Source of the DNA: Propionivibrio sp.
GTDB lineage: Bacteria > Pseudomonadota > Gammaproteobacteria > Burkholderiales > Rhodocyclaceae
Assembly (NCBI GenBank): GCA_029975435.1
Contig: JARKPC010000046.1
Span: forward strand, 1 to 64,000
Direction: 5' to 3'
Length of the DNA: 64,000 nt
The notes beneath the pieces are model-generated. The model was not told the origin of the DNA. It did not search any database and saw nothing but the letters and a program-made list of their open reading frames with translations. The translations under genes were made by a program, and so were the position numbers. Numbering within the stretch: position 1 is the first letter of the stretch; the number at the start of each line of letters is the position of its first letter. Positions 41,158-50,901 of this stretch are shown piece by piece.

Positions 41158-41444
41158 GGAGGGGGACGGGCGGTGGGGCCTCCCATCCGCTTTCGCGGAA
41201 ACCCCACATGGCGCTCCGGCATTACTGCCGTGCTACGGCCGGGAGATTTTCACCGTGTCGCGCCCGTTGATTCAGTATAGCACTCCAACTCAGTCGGCGA
41301 TTTAGAAGGTCATTTTGTGCCGGCCGTTTTATATTTCTACTGTTGCAACCTTTTTGTAAATCCTGTCTCGCTTCTTCCCGTTAAGTTTTATCTCTTCCCG
41401 CATTTATCCCACCGTTTCCCCTTTATTTATCTCATCGGTGGTCA
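41158..41444. other. Prophage right end, non-coding, with inverted end repeats
   Basis: 287 bp without a gene. The last 60 bp carry TTTTATCTC (41386-41394), ATTTATCCC (41402-41410) and TTTATTTATCTC (41422-41433). Read from the end inward these are GAGATAAA/GGGATAAAT words like GATAAATG at the left end. They are the probable transposase-binding sites. GC falls sharply compared with the MuF gene. No terminator with a clear U-run was found. Confidence 0.6.
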
Positions 41445-41450
41445 TTCTGA
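41445..41450. repeat. Target-site duplication, right copy (TTCTGA)
   Basis: First six bases after the phage CA end. Identical to 638-643 and in register with the interrupted repeat. Confidence 0.92.
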
Positions 41451-43575
41451 GCTGCCTATCCGGCAGTGACGGTGATCTCGCCCACTACGCGGGCGGTGAC
41501 ATCTTTCTGAGCTGCCTATCCGGCAGTGACGCTGACCAAAGACCAAATGCAGGAAATCCGCAATTTCTGAGCTGCCTATCCGGCAGTGACGGGCGGCTAC
41601 CTGCGCATCGCCGGGGCCGACCTTTTCTGAGCTGCCTATCCGGCAGTGACGGTGCTGTTCCTCGGTGGTTTGCGCGTAGTCGAATTTCTGAGCTGCCTAT
41701 CCGGCAGTGACGGAAATCGTGACGTAAGGTGCGGGGGCAATAATTTTCTGAGCTGCCTATCCGGCAGTGACGGTCAGAGGCGACGGCCTCAAGCAGGCGA
41801 CGTGTTTCTGAGCTGCCTATCCGGCAGTGACGAAAACCCCTGTTCATGATTGGCAGCGATCGTTTTTCTGAGCTGCCTATCCGGCAGTGACGTCAATCCG
41901 GCGGCGGAATAGGTGCCGTGCCACTTTCTGAGCTGCCTATCCGGCAGTGACGGCAAAGTCTCCGCCGATATCCTGCTCGATGACTTTCTGAGCTGCCTAT
42001 CCGGCAGTGACGTCGCTGAAATCCTGATTAAGCCGATATTCAAGTTTCTGAGCTGCCTATCCGGCAGTGACGTCTCGCGGCGAAAGAATCCTTCTGCAAC
42101 TCGTTTTCTGAGCTGCCTATCCGGCAGTGACGTTCGAGTGGCAGAAGGGGGCGGCTCGTCTATCTTTCTGAGCTGCCTATCCGGCAGTGACGCCACGGAA
42201 TCATTTTCCACCCCCGCTCTGTTTTTTCTGAGCTGCCTATCCGGCAGTGACGTCGCACCTTTCGGGCGGCCCATTCCTGCCCGTTTTCTGAGCTGCCTAT
42301 CCGGCAGTGACGGGGGAAACTGGAACAGTTCTTACGACGTTCCGATTTCTGAGCTGCCTATCCGGCAGTGACGATTGAGCGCGTTGCAGTCGTTAAACAA
42401 CTGTTTTTCTGAGCTGCCTATCCGGCAGTGACGTCACCACTAACGGAGGTGATGGCGGCGCTGCTTTTCTGTGCTGCCTATCCGGCAGTGACGTCTATGG
42501 CGATGCGAACCACGATCCGGCATCTTTTCTGAGCTGCCTATCCGGCAGTGACGTCTATGGCGATGCGAACCACGATCCGGCATCTTTTCTGAGCTGCCTA
42601 TCCGGCAGTGACGAATCTGAACGCGCAGCAGAACGCCGCAGGCATTTTCTGAGCTGCCTATCCGGCAGTGACGTAGCACCTTCTGAGCCGGGGCCGTGGC
42701 CCCTATTTCTGAGCTGCCTATCCGGCAGTGACGCGCTCACTGATCGACCGGCATGGACTGCCGAATTTCTGAGCTGCCTATCCGGCAGTGACGCAGTTCC
42801 TGCTTCTGCTCGCTAAACGAATACTTTTCTGAGCTGCCTATCCGGCAGTGACGGGGAAAAACATGAATTCTATGGCCGAGATATTTTTCTGAGCTGCCTA
42901 TCCGGCAGTGACGGAGCGAATTGCGTTGCCACCGACGCCGTGCGATTTCTGAGCTGCCTATCCGGCAGTGACGGCGACGCCGGCGGTGGTGATCGTCGCG
43001 GCGATTTTCTGAGCTGCCTATCCGGCAGTGACGGCTACGCTACGCCCGATTGCACAAGAGAAGATTTTCTGAGCTGCCTATCCGGCAGTGACGTCTAGCT
43101 TCTTGCCGATGGATGCCATCTGATCTTTCTGAGCTGCCTATCCGGCAGTGACGTCGATGTATCGCCGCATTCTGTGCGGGTATCATTTCTGAGCTGCCTA
43201 TCCGGCAGTGACGGGGAGTTCTCGCCGAAACCATTGCGGCGGAAACTTTCTGAGCTGCCTATCCGGCAGTGACGACTGGGATCGCCGCGAATTGTACGAT
43301 GTGCATTTTCTGAGCTGCCTATCCGGCAGTGACGAACGTCTCTGCCGAAAGCTACATCAAGCAACATTTCTGAGCTGCCTATCCGGCAGTGACGAGCGAT
43401 TCGCTTGCAGCTCGAGCTGCAGGCGCTTTTCTGAGCTGCCTATCCGGCAGTGACGTAGGCCACCGCGCCGCTCACCGCCGCCACCGTTTTCTGAGCTGCC
43501 TATCCGGCAGTGACGAGAAGCCGAAAATACGCTTCGTTCCAGCAGCATTTCTGAGCTGCCTATCCGGCAGTGACG
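41445..43575 (-). CRISPR. Type I-F CRISPR array, leader-proximal fragment
   Basis: 36 repeats and 35 spacers. The leftmost repeat (41445-41471) lacks its first T because the phage split it. Spacers are 32 bp, except 33 bp at 41652, 42313, 43214 and 43395. One repeat (42466-42493) has a G-to-T/A-type change (TTTCTGTGC). Spacers 42494-42525 and 42554-42585 are identical. The leader is at the right end, so the spacer at 43516-43547 is the most recent. Transcription runs leftward toward the prophage. Confidence 0.98.
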
Positions 43576-43670
43576 TACAAACAATTCTACCTATCAATCT
43601 AATTTTTAAAGAAATATTCCCGTACCAACCGCAAAAACCAAAATCCCGCGCAGCCACCCAACCCATTGAT
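43576..43670 (-). promoter_or_regulatory. CRISPR leader
   Basis: AT-rich segment between the first repeat and the cas6f-side hairpin, with runs such as ATCTAATTTTTAAAGAAATA. Its position next to the newest repeat and on the cas side identifies it as the leader that drives pre-crRNA transcription and directs spacer insertion. Individual promoter boxes cannot be fixed confidently. Confidence 0.82.
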
Positions 43671-43700
43671 TTTTAGAGGGGATATTTCACCCCCTGAAAA
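43671..43700 (-). terminator. Hairpin after cas6f, probable cas-operon terminator
   Basis: On the minus strand AGGGGGTGAAATATCCCCTC followed by TAAAAAT forms a short G/C stem with a T/A-rich tail, starting just after the cas6f stop. It would separate cas transcription from the CRISPR leader. Confidence 0.5.
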
Positions 43701-43705
43701 AGGGT

Positions 43706-44269
43706 CTAAAACCAGGGCACCGTCGCAGCAGAACTCAGCCCGTAAGCGCTAAACGCTCCCCCTACAGCTTCTTTTTGCACAGGAAGATGTTCAACAAACA
43801 AACGGAACTGCTGTTGGGTGCTTTGGCTGGTGAGTAGCAAGTAAGGCAAGCGAAGCATCTCGGCGGCGCTATCCGGAATCGTCTGAACCGCAGCCTCTGC
43901 ACTGATTCCCTTGCGCGCAATCAAGCGCCGCCGCTCTCGTTCCGGATTGCTTTTGGCCTGCACACGCCGCACTACCCGGTAAACAGCGTTTGCAGGAACC
44001 AAACTGACGGGACTATAGGACAGATGATCACGCATCCCTTGCAACCAGTTCGCCGACATCAGCCGCTCCAGATCGGCCGCCGTTCCATGCAGACGCAGGC
44101 GCGCCCCAAGCCCGATCCCCCTCTGTTCAACATCGGGAAAGCAGACCCCGATCCGCCCTTTCCCACAACTGACCAAACCTCTGTGCAATTTGGCGAATAG
44201 TGCGTTCATCAGCGTGTTGGCGGGAAACTCCGGGTCCGGCAAAAGCACGAGTTCGATATACGAATCCAT
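43706..44269 (-). CDS. cas6f: Cas6f (Csy4) crRNA-processing endoribonuclease
   Basis: 187 aa, the same length as the Pseudomonas enzyme. The catalytic residues fall at the same numbers: His29 (AKLHRG), Ser148 (LLTSQS) and Tyr176 (FSAYGLSS). The Arg-rich helix (NPERERRRLIARKG, 108-121) that grips the repeat hairpin is present. It cuts each repeat 3' of the stem CTGCC-GGATA-GGCAG and stays bound in the Csy complex. Last gene of the cas operon, 3 bp after cas7f. Appears fully functional. Confidence 0.97.
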   Translation of the reverse strand: MDSYIELVLLPDPEFPANTLMNALFAKLHRGLVSCGKGRIGVCFPDVEQRGIGLGARLRLHGTAADLERLMSANWLQGMRDHLSYSPVSLVPANAVYRVVRRVQAKSNPERERRRLIARKGISAEAAVQTIPDSAAEMLRLPYLLLTSQSTQQQFRLFVEHLPVQKEAVGGAFSAYGLSSAATVPWF

Positions 44270-44272
44270 ACC

Positions 44273-45307
44273 TCAGTCCTTTTCGCCAAAGACACCGCCA
44301 CGAATCAGGGTTGCCATCACGTAATGCTGATTACCTGCTTCCGGTGCTTTGTCTTTCAGCACCCAGTCATCGAGTAGATTGTAGAAGTCGGCCTTCTGCT
44401 TCGGCTGGCGGTAGGCCTTTCCTTGCGACGTGACGGAGCCGTAAGGCTCCACAGCAATGGGGCCGATCATCCCGCTTTCCCCATCCTCCGGATACCAGGT
44501 ATCAATGGTGCGCAGGGCATTGCCGATCTTCTGGCTGTGAATGCTGGCCACATCGCCCACAACGTAAAGCGTCTTGCTCTTTTGGCCCTTCTTCTCGCCC
44601 CGATCGAGAATCAATTCCTGTGAGGGATAGACTTCCTGTCCATCGCCGACACGCGCATAAGCGACGATTTCCAGCAAGGTATGCGCTTGCCCAGCCAGCC
44701 CCTGCTCGATCACTTTGGCAAGTTCTCGCAACGCCGGGTTATCGGCAGCGAAATCGCGCAGCGAAAAGCCCAGTGCATCGAAAATCCAGTTTTGCGCGGC
44801 TTCGCCCTGCGCCAGTTGGCGAACCTGGATTTCGATCTGCTCCGCCCCCATCCTGTTGCGCCACAGGAAGCGGCCATTGGCCAGATTGCTGGCATAGCGC
44901 CGGGCAAGTTCCGCAAACCCGACCTCCTTAGCGTATTGCTGCACAGTGCTTTGCAACTTGATCTGGTAGTCGGCGTTATTGCATGCGGAAGGCGTTCCGG
45001 CCCCACCCAGAATGCGCAGGGTGAAGCGCACGCGCAGCGTATCGGCATCGTTGGGCAAGGTGGCGACATCAACCGTCTGCAAATTCGGCGACTGGATCGA
45101 GGCATCGAGCTTGGCCGGGTCTTGGTCCTTGGTTGAAAGGCGATTGGAGATTGTGCCGCGTACGGACTTCTCGCGTATGGTGACGGCGCTCCACTTTTGC
45201 CCATTACTCCGATCTACCCATTTCCCGGCGCTGAAAAGCGCGTCAGAGGGATCGAGCTTACGTTCAAAAGCGAGGACGGAAGCGGTTTTCAGGTCAGTTG
45301 TAGCCAT
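44273..45307 (-). CDS. cas7f: Cas7f (Csy3) backbone subunit
   Basis: 344 aa from the ATG at 45307. This start is chosen because AAGGAG lies 8 bp upstream; an in-frame start at 45331 lacks that. [40 protein letters not shown] and [20 protein letters not shown] are Csy3 signatures. Six copies line the crRNA in the I-F Cascade. It overlaps cas5f by 14 bp. Confidence 0.96.
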   Translation of the reverse strand: MATTDLKTASVLAFERKLDPSDALFSAGKWVDRSNGQKWSAVTIREKSVRGTISNRLSTKDQDPAKLDASIQSPNLQTVDVATLPNDADTLRVRFTLRILGGAGTPSACNNADYQIKLQSTVQQYAKEVGFAELARRYASNLANGRFLWRNRMGAEQIEIQVRQLAQGEAAQNWIFDALGFSLRDFAADNPALRELAKVIEQGLAGQAHTLLEIVAYARVGDGQEVYPSQELILDRGEKKGQKSKTLYVVGDVASIHSQKIGNALRTIDTWYPEDGESGMIGPIAVEPYGSVTSQGKAYRQPKQKADFYNLLDDWVLKDKAPEAGNQHYVMATLIRGGVFGEKD

Positions 45308-46277
45308 TATGTTGCTCCTTGAAGTTGGCAAGCGATTCGGAATAGCGATTGATGCAGCGATAAATGCCGTTGGCGGCGTCGGTTTCCTGCGTCCACAATA
45401 GTTGGCTCAAGTCATTCAGCCGATGTGGACTAACCCACTCGCCCAGCGAGTAAAGACTTTCGACAAAGCGGAAAGGCGTGGCGGCGTCGCGGGCGTTTTC
45501 CACCTTGCCCGGCGCATGAAGCGGAGAAATGCCGGCGTAGCCGATAGGTAGCGGAACCAGCCAGCCCGGTTTGCGGCGGATTTCCCATTTCACCGGCGCC
45601 CCTGCCTCGTCCGTTTGGCTGACTACGGGCTTGATATTGAGCCGTGAAAGATCGAGCAACGCGTCCAGAGCGTGACTTTCCGGCTGCGACGCCCGCATTT
45701 CCGCGAGATGGCCGGCCAGCAGGTCATCACGCTGAACCAGCGCAAATCCCGGCAGCAAGCGACGGCGCAGGCGGCGGAACACCTTGGCGTCGCCCTCGAC
45801 ATCGCCGGCTAGCGGCCACCACTGGGCCTGATAACGTTTCATCCCCGGGAGCAGCAGGCTGCCGCCAGCCAGACGCATGCCTTGGGCGGCATAATGCAGC
45901 CGCTCAGCCAGGTCCTTGCCGTCGCTGTCGGACTTGTAGTCCCGGACAGCGATAACCAGGCTGACTTCCATGTGGGCACGGCCTTCTTCGACCAGTGCGA
46001 GGGTGCCGCCGTCCTTACCTACTGGATTGCGGGTCAAACGGAACACCTGGGTTCGACGGCCCGGCGGTTGAAACACCTGTGGCTCGAAGTGGTGGCAGAC
46101 GATACCCACCCCTGCAAAACCTTCAGCCACCTCCGCCGCGAATTTGCGCTCCAGCGCGTGCGCAAACCCGGCAAAGGCGGTCGGAGCAGGGAAACCCCAG
46201 GTAAACGGCCCGGAGATGGCATTGGCGTTCTGTACCTTGAGATGTGGCAACAGAACTAGGGCAAAGACATCACTCAT
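45294..46277 (-). CDS. cas5f: Cas5f (Csy2)
   Basis: 327 aa from the ATG at 46277, giving [20 protein letters not shown], the usual Csy2 start; an in-frame ATG at 46292 adds 5 residues. [20 protein letters not shown] is the family hallmark. The protein caps the crRNA 5' handle with Cas8f. Its ATG overlaps the cas8f stop by 8 bp. Confidence 0.95.
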   Translation of the reverse strand: MSDVFALVLLPHLKVQNANAISGPFTWGFPAPTAFAGFAHALERKFAAEVAEGFAGVGIVCHHFEPQVFQPPGRRTQVFRLTRNPVGKDGGTLALVEEGRAHMEVSLVIAVRDYKSDSDGKDLAERLHYAAQGMRLAGGSLLLPGMKRYQAQWWPLAGDVEGDAKVFRRLRRRLLPGFALVQRDDLLAGHLAEMRASQPESHALDALLDLSRLNIKPVVSQTDEAGAPVKWEIRRKPGWLVPLPIGYAGISPLHAPGKVENARDAATPFRFVESLYSLGEWVSPHRLNDLSQLLWTQETDAANGIYRCINRYSESLANFKEQHNGYN

Positions 46278-47589
46278 CGTCGGCCACCTCATCGCGCATC
46301 AAGCGCATTTCCTCATCCAGAACATCACGCCAATGCGCCGCCTCAACTGCGCCCATCGGCGTGTCGGGTGTGGTCAGGCGGACGTTCAGCCAGTTGCCGA
46401 AGCGCCGGCAGATTTCGTCCTGCCAGTCGCCACGTTGCCGCAGGCTCGCAAAATCGGCGTCCTGCTCAGCCCGCTCCGGGTCCAGCCAGCATTGTTCGGC
46501 ACTGTTGAGCAGACATTCGGGCGATGCGGTCCAGCCCGGCTCCAGTTGCCGCAATTCTGCGGCGTATTGGAGGGCCTCGTCACAGATCAATCCGGCCAGT
46601 TCGGCCCGTTTGTTGCGGATGCGGATGTTGGTCCCGGCATGCTCGACGCTGGCCAGGAATTCCTTCAGGACGCGGACCAGCTCACGCACCCGTGGACGGC
46701 TACCGAAAATGCGGTCGAAAACGCTGTTGACCGCCAGCGGCGCGCGAACCTCGGCAGATTTCCAGCTCGGCGGCAGCGAAGACAAAAGATAGTTTTCCCC
46801 GTAGCGCTCGCTGTTCAGTTGGCTGATGTTCTGCGGCTTGGTGCCCCCGAAGTTCTGAATCGCCACATTCGGGTATTCGCAATAACCGTGCGGATGGGCA
46901 AGCGCGTTGCGCCTCGCATCCCGCGCCGCCTTGGCCTCCTCGGAAAAACGATCCTCGCGGATTCGCTTCCATATACCGTGTACCAGCGAGGTCGGGAACA
47001 AGGGGGTGAGCAGATGATAGTTTCGGCCTTCGACCGGCCAATACACCTGCTTGGCGAGCTTGTTGGAAGCCGGCTGCCCCTTGGCTTCCGTTAACGACGC
47101 AAATGCCGCCATCCACGTTTTCGCCAGGTCGGCATCATCGGAAAACGCTGCAGCCAATGCAGGATCAGCCGTTGCGGAAAGGTCCAGGATGGTTTTTCCA
47201 CCCACCGAGATGCGGAGGAATTTATATACGTCCAGCGCCGCCGCATTGCCAACCACATCTGGTGCCAAGCTCAGGGCTACCGTATGCGTGCCGACGATTT
47301 CTTCAGCGACCGCCGGATTGCCGGCAACGCTCAGACTGGAACCGCGTGCATCGGGGTGGGTGAATTTGAGGGCATGAGTGACTTGCTGAATCTGGCTCAC
47401 CCGCCGGGCGGCATCGGGAATCCAGTTTGCCGGCAGATAATCCTGCAGCAAGGCTTGCCGCTGTTCATCCTCTTCCGGCTTGAGCTTTTCCAGCTTGGGC
47501 TGAAGGCGCTCCTGTAAAAAAGCATTGATCACCGCTTTGATCGACGCCACCGAAGCCGGTGGTGCCAGTGAGTTACTTGGCTCTGTCAT
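46270..47589 (-). CDS. cas8f: Cas8f (Csy1) large subunit
   Basis: 439 aa, near the usual size. INAFLQERLQPKLEKLKPEE, FTHPDARGSSLSVAGNPAVA and PHGYCEYPNVAIQNFGGTKP, with QNISQLNSERYGENYLLSSL, are Csy1 signatures. It recognises the CC PAM and holds the 5' end of crRNA with Cas5f. AAGGAGAAGGCAGG precedes the ATG, and 27 bp separate it from cas2-3. Confidence 0.96.
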   Translation of the reverse strand: MTEPSNSLAPPASVASIKAVINAFLQERLQPKLEKLKPEEDEQRQALLQDYLPANWIPDAARRVSQIQQVTHALKFTHPDARGSSLSVAGNPAVAEEIVGTHTVALSLAPDVVGNAAALDVYKFLRISVGGKTILDLSATADPALAAAFSDDADLAKTWMAAFASLTEAKGQPASNKLAKQVYWPVEGRNYHLLTPLFPTSLVHGIWKRIREDRFSEEAKAARDARRNALAHPHGYCEYPNVAIQNFGGTKPQNISQLNSERYGENYLLSSLPPSWKSAEVRAPLAVNSVFDRIFGSRPRVRELVRVLKEFLASVEHAGTNIRIRNKRAELAGLICDEALQYAAELRQLEPGWTASPECLLNSAEQCWLDPERAEQDADFASLRQRGDWQDEICRRFGNWLNVRLTTPDTPMGAVEAAHWRDVLDEEMRLMRDEVADDE

Positions 47590-47616
47590 CCTGCCTTCTC
47601 CTTTGCTGAAAACTGG

Positions 47617-50600
47617 TTAGCGAAACCTGCTGAACCCCAAGACGGGGTGATACCCCCACTCTTCATCAACGCGAAGCCCGTCTTCCACGGACTTCAACGG
47701 CAAATCCAGCCCGCCGAATTTCTCCGCGCACTCGCGCAGTTCCATGTCCAGACGCTCGGCCAGACTCGTCAGCGCCGCCGGGTAATCCGGCTCGCCCCAA
47801 AAGTCAATGCCTGAACCTGGCTCCAGGGAAGTTCGATGCAGGAGGTTGTCGACCGAAATCTGCTTGCCGTCGTCGCCAAAGCGATAAAAACCAATCTTCC
47901 CGTCCTCATCCGGGAGCAGGCCGTAGCGTTGTCGGCCCAGCTTGTCCTGGCGGAAGGGATCACGGCGCTGCAGGTAGCCGCTGAGGTGCGCGCCGGTCGT
48001 CCACCACAGGGGCACCGGCAAGCTTAACGGGGCTCGGTCGGATGAGGGAGCCTGCATCAGCTCACGCAAACGGGCATGTTCGAGATCGACCAATTTGCCG
48101 GTCGGACAAAGCGCGTCGCGCTCGCGAATGCGGCTGGAAGCATCGATGGTTTCGAGTTGTTCCGGCGTCAGCACTTCGGCCAAACGATGGCTCATGAGTC
48201 GGAAATGCCGGGTCGCCGGATTGGACGACTCGAAGCCGGGGCGCAAGAAGGCCGGCTGGCTCATGCCGGTGGTCAGGTGCTGAATGTTGGTGTCCAGCAG
48301 CAACAAGTTGGTGGGCTGATAGGCTTCCGGCCGATGGCGGCGCACCCGGCCGGCCAACTGGATGATTGAACGCATCGATGAGGGCTCGACAATCGCCCAG
48401 TCATAATCATGGTCCCGTCCAACTTCGGCGACCGCCGTGGCGAGGACGACGAAAAGGTGGTCGCTATCCGGCCCGGCAGCAAGTACCTGCCGGATATCCG
48501 GCTCGGCAAAGACGGCTTGCGGCTGCTTCCGGTTGAGCAGGCGATCCAGCCGTTGTTCGATCGCCGAACGCACCAGCAGCGGATGTCGTGAGTGGTACAC
48601 GCAAAGGTGGATGCGCTGTCCGTTCTCGGTGCCAAGGCGGATCAGTTCCTGCGCCACGGCAACCAACGGATTGATGTTGGCAAAACGCACCAATCCAAAA
48701 CTAACTTTCTTGCCACTGGTCGGGTCGACCGTGCTATTCAACTGGTGCAGTAGGCTCATTTGCGGTCGCAAGGCATGCGCCAGTTCGGCACAGACGATTT
48801 CGCGCTTGGCCTGCGCAATCGGTAACGGCAGTATTTCGGCATGCCGCCGCGCGTCGGCGCGCGCCAGCCGGGCCAGGCGTTTCTGCACGAAATCACGGTG
48901 CTCGACGCGGTAGGTTTCGGCACCGCCGTGCTCGGAAGCCACCGCCGAGAACTCGTCGAACCAAGCGCAGCAGACATTGAGCGGTTGGCCGAGCCGGCCT
49001 CGATGCTGCTGGAACTGCTGCCGACCAGCCAGATAGGCTTGAAACAGGCCTTCGATCAGCGCCGGCGGCAAGGTGGCTGAAGAGAGCAAGACCCGGCTGC
49101 CCAGCATGCCGGCCCAATGCACCAAGCGGCTGAGCGCCGGCAAGTCTTCCATGCCGAAATCGTCGGGCTCGTCGAGCACCAGATCGGAACTCATCAGACG
49201 CAGCATGGGCGGAATCTGGTGGCCACCGCGCGTGCCTTCGGTGGCGGGCATCAGGTGGTCGATGGTGCACACCAGGATGGGCGCGTTGAGCAATTTGCTG
49301 GCCGGCTGGTTTTCGCCCAGCCAGCGGTTCAACGGGCCATCCTCCAGGCTGCCGTCGTAGAAAACCTGATTGTATTCGGGCAGTAGTTCGGCACTGGATT
49401 CGGAGCCGTTGGCCTGTAGACGGGCTTCAGCCTGTTGCTGCTCATGCAGCGCCCGCACGGCGGCGCCGCCGACCAGCACAGCCATTTCGTCGCTGCCGAG
49501 ACGCAGGCGATCACGATAGGCATCGCCGGTTTGCAAGGTCAGCGTGCGCAAGCCGAGGGCGACGGTGAACCGCGCCCCGCGCACCGAATCCGCCAGCGCA
49601 TAGAGAATACGGCCATTCGCCAGCGTCTTGCCGCAGCCGGTCGACGCCATGTTGATGCCAAAAAAGCCTTGTTCTGCCGAACGGGTACGCAGGCCTTCGG
49701 CCAAGTCGAAAGCACGGTTCTGCCATGCAAAGGCGTCCTTGCTGCGTTCGCGAAACCCCTTGTGGCGAGCCAGACGCGGCAGTTGCGCCGCCAGCCGGGG
49801 CAAGGTCCGCACGACGCGGCTGGCGTTCACCTCGACGCCAATCAGGTGTTCGTCGAGACGTTGTTTGAGCTGGCCTGTTTTGCGGTCGGTATTGGCGTAA
49901 ACCGCCTCCTTCTTGTCGACCTTGTCACCGTAGCGCTCGTGGCTGGGTTCGCTGGAATAGTAATGGTCCGACAACATCAGCGCCATGCGGGAAAGGTGCA
50001 GAACGTAGGCTTCCCGGCGCCAGTCGCGCGGCTCCCGACCGAGCTGTTGCAACAGAGCCGACGCCACTTTACCCGCGTGCTTGCACCAGTGCTTGCTGGT
50101 CAGCGGCAGGCCCCTGGGAAAATGCCAGCATGCGGCGATTTCTTTTTGGCTGGCACCTTCGCGGGCACCGCACCAGTTGGCTTCGATATTGGCGGGCAGA
50201 TGAGCCAGCGCCTTGTGATGCAGGGTTTCCGGCGTTGGCATGCGGTGATGGCTGACGATCAGCCAGCCGACCACTTGTGCTAGGGGCGACAGGGTGGCAA
50301 ACGGCGTTTTGACGCCGCGAGTTCCAACGCCATCTCTGAGCAGGCGAGTTTCGACCTCCTTGGCCGCACCTTCCGAAAGATTGGTCAGTCGCGCCAGCCA
50401 GTCGCCGTCCTTATCACCATTCACAAAAGCTTCGAAGAGGCGCAGCGATACCCACTCGTGACGATAGGCGTCGGCCAGCGGTTGCCTGCCAGTCAGCTTT
50501 TTTTGAAAGGCTTCGCTGGCTTTGCCGAAGTCGTGGAAAAGCGCAGCGATGCTCGCCAGCAAGCGGATGATTTCGGCACTGTGCCAGTCATTTTCATCGT

Positions 50601-50901
50601 TGGCACGCAGGATGTCGTGGCTGGTGGTGTTGGTTGGCGTGGCACCGCGTTCGTTGAATTGGCGGGCATCGCCGACGATCCAGATCAGTTCGCTGTGATC
50701 CTTGCCGCGTATCCAGTGGCAGGCTACCGCCGTATTTTTGCGGGCTGTCTGGCGCAGTAGGCGGCGCAGGGTATCCAGCCCGTTCTGGGTAATCGCCGTC
50801 TGCCAGGTACGCTCACCGCGCCGTTCGGCGAATTGGTCGAGAATGCGCCGGGTTTCGACCAGCGCATTCTTGCTGCATTGGGAAATCAGCATGATGTTCA
50901 T
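47617..50901 (-). CDS. cas2-3: Cas2-Cas3 fusion nuclease-helicase
   Basis: 1094 aa. Residues about 1-95 are a Cas2-like domain (MNIMLISQCSKNALVETRRI). The HD nuclease has LFHDFGKASEAF (HD at 123-124) and a later SHHRMP. The helicase has Walker A ASTGCGKT (about 418-426), VLDEPDDFG (about 575) and LLSSATLPP (about 607). The C-terminal domain is present. The fusion is specific to type I-F and works in both adaptation (with Cas1) and target degradation. All key motifs are intact. The ATG overlaps the cas1 stop. Confidence 0.97.
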   Translation of the reverse strand: MNIMLISQCSKNALVETRRILDQFAERRGERTWQTAITQNGLDTLRRLLRQTARKNTAVACHWIRGKDHSELIWIVGDARQFNERGATPTNTTSHDILRANDENDWHSAEIIRLLASIAALFHDFGKASEAFQKKLTGRQPLADAYRHEWVSLRLFEAFVNGDKDGDWLARLTNLSEGAAKEVETRLLRDGVGTRGVKTPFATLSPLAQVVGWLIVSHHRMPTPETLHHKALAHLPANIEANWCGAREGASQKEIAACWHFPRGLPLTSKHWCKHAGKVASALLQQLGREPRDWRREAYVLHLSRMALMLSDHYYSSEPSHERYGDKVDKKEAVYANTDRKTGQLKQRLDEHLIGVEVNASRVVRTLPRLAAQLPRLARHKGFRERSKDAFAWQNRAFDLAEGLRTRSAEQGFFGINMASTGCGKTLANGRILYALADSVRGARFTVALGLRTLTLQTGDAYRDRLRLGSDEMAVLVGGAAVRALHEQQQAEARLQANGSESSAELLPEYNQVFYDGSLEDGPLNRWLGENQPASKLLNAPILVCTIDHLMPATEGTRGGHQIPPMLRLMSSDLVLDEPDDFGMEDLPALSRLVHWAGMLGSRVLLSSATLPPALIEGLFQAYLAGRQQFQQHRGRLGQPLNVCCAWFDEFSAVASEHGGAETYRVEHRDFVQKRLARLARADARRHAEILPLPIAQAKREIVCAELAHALRPQMSLLHQLNSTVDPTSGKKVSFGLVRFANINPLVAVAQELIRLGTENGQRIHLCVYHSRHPLLVRSAIEQRLDRLLNRKQPQAVFAEPDIRQVLAAGPDSDHLFVVLATAVAEVGRDHDYDWAIVEPSSMRSIIQLAGRVRRHRPEAYQPTNLLLLDTNIQHLTTGMSQPAFLRPGFESSNPATRHFRLMSHRLAEVLTPEQLETIDASSRIRERDALCPTGKLVDLEHARLRELMQAPSSDRAPLSLPVPLWWTTGAHLSGYLQRRDPFRQDKLGRQRYGLLPDEDGKIGFYRFGDDGKQISVDNLLHRTSLEPGSGIDFWGEPDYPAALTSLAERLDMELRECAEKFGGLDLPLKSVEDGLRVDEEWGYHPVLGFSRFR

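Larger units (their letters stand above)
644..41444. mobile_element. Complete Mu-like transposable prophage inserted in a CRISPR repeat
   Basis: The element starts TGTAGCGCGG and ends GGTGGTCA, giving the TG...CA termini of Mu-type transposons. TTCTGA is repeated on both sides, and the flanks rejoin into a perfect CRISPR repeat. At 40.8 kb it encodes a DDE transposase, MuB-like ATPase, Gam, gp16, Mor/C activator, lysis cassette, gp25-gp30-like packaging and portal genes, protease/scaffold, capsid, contractile tail, fibres, Com and Dam. Both ends carry short GATAAAT-type repeats as expected for transposase binding. No essential Mu function is visibly broken, so it could be inducible. Confidence 0.96.

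Noticed and set aside
25..43547. Spacers matching the prophage or window genes
   Set aside because: Reading spacers against the prophage by eye gave no convincing protospacer. A mismatch-tolerant search on both strands is needed before excluding self-targeting.
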